Source: Planctomycetota bacterium
Lineage (GTDB): Bacteria; Planctomycetota; J058; JARGOJ01
Reading direction: 5' to 3'
Length of the DNA stretch: 10,086 nucleotides
Assembly: GCA_029210225.1 (NCBI GenBank)
Contig: JARGOJ010000250.1
Span: forward strand, 1 to 10,086
Both the position numbers and the translations under genes were made by a program. Of this stretch, positions 6,535-10,086 are shown in pieces (position 1 is the stretch's first letter; each line of letters begins with the position of its first letter). A model generated the notes under the pieces. That model saw nothing but the letters and a program-made list of their open reading frames with translations, had not been told where the DNA came from and made no database searches.

Positions 6535-8478
6535 ATGGAGTCGCATGAATTGCTAGCCTCACAGGACAATCAGTCCGAAGGCATCGACAAAGACGACATA
6601 CTGGACAGGTTGTCTGAAGTGATTGAGCGTCAATTGTTGGCTCAGGGTCCAATTTCAATTTCTGGGCTGTCCACTCAATTCGATTTACCAAAGTCGGAAG
6701 TGGAAGATTGCGTGGAGGCTATGCAAGCGCTTACTGGGTTGATCGCGCCCTGCACCCTTGTCGACAAGACCCCTGAAAAGCTTGGTCCTTATAAGATCCT
6801 TGAAGAGATCGGTCGGGGTGGCATGGGTGTGGTCTATCGCGCCATTCAACCGAGCCTTGGCCGAGAAGTTGCCGTGAAGGTGCTAAAGCGATCGAGAACT
6901 GTGGAGGGGCACTCCCTTGAGAGATTTCAACGAGAAGCCAAAATTATCGCCCGCTTGAATCACCCCCACATTGTGACCATTCACGATATTCAAGAGCATA
7001 AGGGTCTCGACTACATTGTCATGGATTTGATACGCGGCGAATCCCTGGCGGACTACTTAGAAGAGAAGGGCGTGCTTTCTCTTCACCAAAGCGCTCAATT
7101 GACTCTTCAAATAGCCGAAGCGCTCTCTCACGCTCACCAAAGATCGGTGCTTCACCGCGATGTAAAGCCAAGAAATGTCATCTTCAATGAGCAAGGTCAA
7201 GTTCTCCTGACTGACTTCGGCTTGGCCAAAATGTCTGATAGTAAAGCCCGGGGAATCACTAAAACCGGTTATTTCATGGGCACGCTTCAATACGCCGCGC
7301 CGGAGCAAGTTTTAGGATGCTGGAAGAATACGGATGCCCGGGCGGATGTTTATGCCTTAGGGACCACTCTCTATCACATGCTCACCGGGGCGCCCCCATT
7401 TGCTGAGCTCCCCGATGTCGCAAAGACAGTCGCCATTATCGAGGAGAATCCTCCTCGGCCATCTGAAATTCGCGGCGATCTCTTCCGAGGACACCCTTTG
7501 GAAGCCCTTTGCCTTAAGTGTCTAGAGAAGGATCCTGACCATCGCTTTCAGAGCGTCTCGGAGATTATTCAATGCCTCCGTGAGTATTTCTCTCCCGAGA
7601 CCGACAGCGCGGGTTCATTGGCACCGAGCGAACAGCAAAAGACTCCATTCTTTGAACGCAGGGCCGTGTCATCGTTGCTCATTCTCTTGGCGGGGTTTCT
7701 CTTAGGAGCGTTATGCTTTTCTCTGAAGAGTCAAGATGCTCTAAGCCTGGAAAAATCTGGGCAAAGCTCTAACAAGCTCGAAGCCTTGTTGGGAAGGATT
7801 GAACGAGATGAGTGGCCTCGTGGCCCTGAGTCGGACGGCATCGCGATTGCCTATCTCACCAGGGCCTTGCAAGGCGATGAGGACGGTCAAGTCTATGGAG
7901 CGTTGAAGAGGATTCAGCGGACCCTTGAAGAGGCTGAAGCCGGACTTTGGCAAGAACTAGAGCAGCCGACCTTTGGAGAAATGGAACTTGGGGAGCAACG
8001 CATTGTAGGCTTGCCAGTCGCACTCCGGAGCACCCAGGCGCGTTTTCCTAAGTCTCCCCTGGCACAGCACCAGCGTGCCCTTGAGACAGCTCAGCGCCGG
8101 CTTTGGAGTCGAAGGAAGCAGGGAGAAGGGGGCCGAACTGAGTCCCGAGGCTTGTTTCAGCGAGTCGTTGTGGCCCGCCAAAGCGCGGCGCTACGAAGAG
8201 GACAAATTCGCTTGGCGGGTCTTATTTGTCAGGCGCTGGTGGCCGCAAAAAATCCGGAGCAAGCGATGCAAGCTCTTCGAGATTACCTTGGCGCGGAGCG
8301 CGATGAAAAGAGAGCGCTTGTCGGAGCTTTGAGTCTTCAACGATTGGGAGGACCGCTCACCGATCAAGTGATTGCCGCGACCCGGCTTCGCGTGGCGAAT
8401 GGGGCTCTCTTCGATCATCGCCTTGACTCCAATTCACTGAATTCGAGGCCCCCGATTCAATCAGCTGAGGAGGAATGA
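6535..8478 (+). CDS. Transmembrane Ser/Thr protein kinase with N-terminal helical (possible winged-helix) region and outer helical domain
   Basis: 647 aa. The start ATG at 6535 follows AAAGGAG by 12 bases, a rather long spacing. Residues about 20-68 form a helical segment (ISISGLSTQF, LPKSEVEDCV) resembling a helix-turn-helix or winged helix; this is tentative. The kinase domain runs about 84-350 with P-loop GRGGMG (93-98), Lys115 in VAVK, HRD with Asp209, DFG with Asp227, APE (255-257) and ADVYALG, so all catalytic residues are intact. A single membrane helix (about 378-396) follows, giving a PknB/PrkC-like topology. The outer part (about 397-647) has no PASTA or other domain I recognise; it is rich in Leu, Ala, Arg and Glu and predicted helical, perhaps a degenerate repeat fold, and may be the sensor. 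It is co-directional with the TPR gene upstream and the sigma factor gene 224 bases downstream. Confidence 0.93.
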   Translation: MESHELLASQDNQSEGIDKDDILDRLSEVIERQLLAQGPISISGLSTQFDLPKSEVEDCVEAMQALTGLIAPCTLVDKTPEKLGPYKILEEIGRGGMGVVYRAIQPSLGREVAVKVLKRSRTVEGHSLERFQREAKIIARLNHPHIVTIHDIQEHKGLDYIVMDLIRGESLADYLEEKGVLSLHQSAQLTLQIAEALSHAHQRSVLHRDVKPRNVIFNEQGQVLLTDFGLAKMSDSKARGITKTGYFMGTLQYAAPEQVLGCWKNTDARADVYALGTTLYHMLTGAPPFAELPDVAKTVAIIEENPPRPSEIRGDLFRGHPLEALCLKCLEKDPDHRFQSVSEIIQCLREYFSPETDSAGSLAPSEQQKTPFFERRAVSSLLILLAGFLLGALCFSLKSQDALSLEKSGQSSNKLEALLGRIERDEWPRGPESDGIAIAYLTRALQGDEDGQVYGALKRIQRTLEEAEAGLWQELEQPTFGEMELGEQRIVGLPVALRSTQARFPKSPLAQHQRALETAQRRLWSRRKQGEGGRTESRGLFQRVVVARQSAALRRGQIRLAGLICQALVAAKNPEQAMQALRDYLGAERDEKRALVGALSLQRLGGPLTDQVIAATRLRVANGALFDHRLDSNSLNSRPPIQSAEEE

Positions 8479-8506
8479 GCGGACAATGGAAGAACTGTGT
8501 AGCAAT

Positions 8507-8536
8507 GTGACAGCGTTGCCCGTTTGTGTTGATAAT
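8507..8536 (+). promoter_or_regulatory. Possible sigma70-type promoter upstream of the ECF sigma gene
   Basis: GTGACA (8507-8512) and GATAAT (8531-8536) are separated by 18 bases, in the 224-base gap before the sigma gene. Each is one base from consensus at most-conserved positions. This would leave a leader of roughly 160 bases. It is a sequence match only, and promoter consensus in planctomycetes is poorly defined. Confidence 0.25.
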
Positions 8537-8702
8537 ACGAGAACTGAGAAATCGAGTTTGCTGCTAGGAACGAAGCACAGTGAATCGGACTGCCGAAGCA
8601 ACTAGTATTCACGAGCATTCGAGACAACGCAGCGAAATGGAGTTCTCGTTCGTAGTGTATCAAGACAATCGGGCAGCGCTGTGAGTCAATTGGGACAAAG
8701 CT

Positions 8703-9335
8703 ATGTTTAGACAATTGCTTGCTGAGGACCCCGCAGGGCATCACACCGAAGAGCTCGTTCATCGCGCCAAAGGAGGCGATGCGACGGCCTATAATGCCCT
8801 TTTTAAGAGGCTTGAGGGGCGGCTCCTTGTTTACATTCGTTATCGCTTGGGGGTTGAATTGCGTGAATCCTTGGACGAGGTTGATGTGCTCCAGGAGGCT
8901 TATCTCCAGGCGCATCGATCCTTCTCGAATTATCAATCTCGGGATTCCGGGGCGTTTTGCGCGTGGATCTATCGGATTGTCGATCATCGTATCCAAGACG
9001 CTGTCAAACATGTGAAGGCGGCGAAGAGACGGCCAAAAAAAGGATTCGCTCGGGGATCGGATGTCTTTAACCGTGTTCGATCGAATAGCACGAGCCCCAG
9101 CCAGGCCTGTGTTCGAGGTGAAGATACGGAGTTCTTGTTGGCCGCTCTTGACGATTTGCCTGTCGAAGAGGCTGAGGTCATTCTGTTTCGCTATTTCCAG
9201 GAGCAATCTGCGGCCATGATCGCTGAGCGGCTGGGCCGCAGCGAAGTCAGTGTTCGACGCCTTCTTGCCAGGGCGAGGCTTCGCCTTGGCAAGAGCATTC
9301 GACGACAGAGGGGTGGATCACTGGGAGAAGGATGA
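8703..9335 (+). CDS. ECF-family RNA polymerase sigma factor
   Basis: 210 aa. Sigma region 2 covers about residues 26-110: DATAYNALFKRL, then DEVDVLQEAYLQAH, where region 2.2 usually reads DAED-hydrophobic-Q-E, then a helix FCAWIYRIVDHRIQDAVKH. A basic linker follows (AAKRRPKKG). Region 4 spans about 143-198: LDDLPVEEAEVILFRYF, then the helix-turn-helix AAMIAERLGRSEVSVRRLLARAR that reads the -35 element. There is no C-terminal extension or membrane segment. The ATG at 8703 has only a weak GGGAC site upstream, but no better in-frame start exists nearby. No anti-sigma gene is visible; instead kinase genes lie on both sides, one ending 224 bases upstream and one starting 92 bases downstream. In several ECF groups a partner kinase replaces the anti-sigma factor, and that is the likely arrangement here (inference). 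Confidence 0.92.
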   Translation: MFRQLLAEDPAGHHTEELVHRAKGGDATAYNALFKRLEGRLLVYIRYRLGVELRESLDEVDVLQEAYLQAHRSFSNYQSRDSGAFCAWIYRIVDHRIQDAVKHVKAAKRRPKKGFARGSDVFNRVRSNSTSPSQACVRGEDTEFLLAALDDLPVEEAEVILFRYFQEQSAAMIAERLGRSEVSVRRLLARARLRLGKSIRRQRGGSLGEG

Positions 9336-9427
9336 AAGTTCTCAATTTCTGTCACCGCTGAATCTTAATTGAAGGCTAAAATAGGGAGTCATTAAGATCG
9401 ATTTAGCGAACGGTTTTTGTTTCCATC

Positions 9428-9691
9428 ATGAATTTCAACGAGGCACAAGCTTCTATCCTGATGCATAAAGGGCTGTTACCTCGGGATCAGATTGCCCACG
9501 CTCTTCAAGAACTTGCCGCCTATCCCAACCACGATCTCTGCTCCTTTCTTCAAGAAAGAAACGTCCTCCCACACCAGATCGCTGGAGAAATTCGGGACGA
9601 GAGCATGAGGTCTTCGGCGGCATTGAGCCAGCGGCCCGCGGAGAGGGGAGCCGTCAGCAGAACTTGGTGGTCGAGCTTAAGGACATCCTAA
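9428..9691 (+). CDS. N-terminal segment of the third kinase gene, or a separate small ORF (87 aa)
   Basis: The first about 58 residues look genuine: MNFNEAQ, then KGLLPRDQIAHAL, then DLCSFLQERNVLPHQIAGEI. This is two copies of the 'x-R/K-G-L-L-x-x-x-Q-I' type helical motif often found ahead of kinase domains in planctomycetes and myxobacteria. Beyond about residue 58 the composition becomes poor (Ser/Arg/Trp-rich) and the frame stops at 9691, while the frame one base back (-1) stays open from 9469 and encodes the kinase domain. This segment is therefore most likely the true N-terminus of that kinase, split by a frameshift somewhere around 9601-9667. No ribosome binding site is seen before 9428; ATG 9461 is an alternative start. 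Confidence 0.55.
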   Translation: MNFNEAQASILMHKGLLPRDQIAHALQELAAYPNHDLCSFLQERNVLPHQIAGEIRDESMRSSAALSQRPAERGAVSRTWWSSLRTS

Positions 9692-10086
9692 GAGAAGATC
9701 AGTGGTTTCGACCCCACGCGGAGTTGCTTTGGGAGCGCATTGATAAGCTCGGGGCCGGAGGGATGGGTGTTGTCTATCGCGTTCGGGATAACTGCTTGGG
9801 GCGAGACGCGGCGTTAAAGCTCTTGCTCGACGAGAGCAGCCCGCGGGTTTTGAAGCGCTTCATAAGGGAAGCGACGATTACAGCGCGGCTGAATCATCCT
9901 GCGATCCCGCCTGTGTATGAAGCGGGGAAAGTCGCGAGCGGTCAACATTATATGGTTATGAAGGTCATTGAAGGAGAGACTTTAGAGTCGAGAATCGCGA
10001 GCCTTTATGGTGACGATTATAGCGAAAAAGGTCTCCGCGATCTCTTGCAAGCGCTTGCGAAGGTTGGCGAGGCGATCAGTTACGCC
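9667..10086 (+). CDS. Third Ser/Thr protein kinase, N-lobe; frame-disrupted upstream and cut by the window edge
   Basis: This frame is open from 9469 to the right edge, but its only conventional start codons upstream of the P-loop are TTG 9664 and GTG 9667, neither with a convincing ribosome binding site. The coordinate given is that GTG. The N-lobe is clear: LGAGGMGVVYR P-loop, then AALKLL with the ATP-binding Lys, then RFIREATITARLNHP with the alpha-C Glu, then the hinge region YMVMKVIEGETLESRI. The sequence ends just before the catalytic HRD loop, so activity cannot be judged. The coding-like text before the P-loop (NLVVELKDILREDQWF) suggests that translation normally enters this frame from the 9428 ORF. 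It lies downstream of the ECF sigma gene on the same strand and is a candidate controller of that sigma factor (inference). Confidence 0.85.
   Translation, partial: MVELKDILREDQWFRPHAELLWERIDKLGAGGMGVVYRVRDNCLGRDAALKLLLDESSPRVLKRFIREATITARLNHPAIPPVYEAGKVASGQHYMVMKVIEGETLESRIASLYGDDYSEKGLRDLLQALAKVGEAISYA

Noticed and set aside
8486..8605. 39-codon plus-strand ORF (ATG 8486) after AGGAGG in the gap before the sigma gene
   Set aside because: Spacing from AGGAGG is long, the product shows no recognisable pattern, and a short ORF like this is expected by chance.
8457..9206. 249-codon open frame on the minus strand opposite the sigma factor gene
   Set aside because: The opposite strand encodes an unambiguous ECF sigma factor over the same bases; the antisense product is unstructured-looking and lacks a good ribosome binding site.
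9542..9667. Programmed -1 ribosomal frameshift joining the two halves of the third kinase
   Set aside because: The direction is right, but no X-XXY-YYZ heptamer exists in the correct phase within the overlap, so mutation or sequencing error is the simpler reading.

Overview
The window looks like a signalling region from a bacterium of the Planctomycetota or a close relative. Three Hanks-type Ser/Thr kinases carry G-x-G-x-M-G P-loops, and they sit with an ECF sigma factor, a TPR-only protein, a SUMF1-type domain fused to a kinase, and a secreted alkaline-phosphatase-superfamily enzyme. That mix is typical of this phylum, but the taxonomic call is inference: there is no rRNA or marker gene here. 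Base composition is roughly balanced and looks even throughout. I see no insertion sequence, CRISPR array, rRNA or tRNA.

Layout. (1) 3-2453 (+): a transmembrane kinase, cut at its 5' end by the window edge, with an extracytoplasmic Ig-like region and a C-terminal SUMF1/FGE-fold domain. (2) 2486-4009 (-): a secreted fusion of a hemopexin-like propeller and an alkaline-phosphatase-superfamily hydrolase, convergent with gene 1. (3) 4010-4396: an apparent gap. On the minus strand it hides a 68-codon open frame that lacks a start only because an A7 tract right after an ATG is one base out of phase. (4) 4397-4969 (+): a small secreted beta-rich protein. (5) 4982-5020: a strong hairpin in the leader of the next gene. 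(6) 5053-6477 (+): a protein made of eleven gapless TPRs. (7) 6535-8478 (+): a second transmembrane kinase. (8) 8703-9335 (+): an ECF sigma factor. (9) 9428 to the right edge (+): a third kinase, whose N-terminal segment and kinase domain lie in different frames, running off the window.

How they may work together (inference): genes 4-7 are co-directional and closely spaced. They could link an exported protein, a cytoplasmic TPR scaffold and a membrane kinase with an outer sensor domain. The sigma factor lies between two kinase genes, and no anti-sigma factor is visible. This fits kinase-controlled ECF regulation, in which phosphorylation rather than an anti-sigma factor sets sigma activity. 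The most notable points are the two frame-disrupted loci (4071-4281 minus and about 9601-9667 plus), the hemopexin-hydrolase fusion with a sulfatase-like but Arg-less nucleophile motif, and the cysteine-less SUMF1 domain on a kinase.
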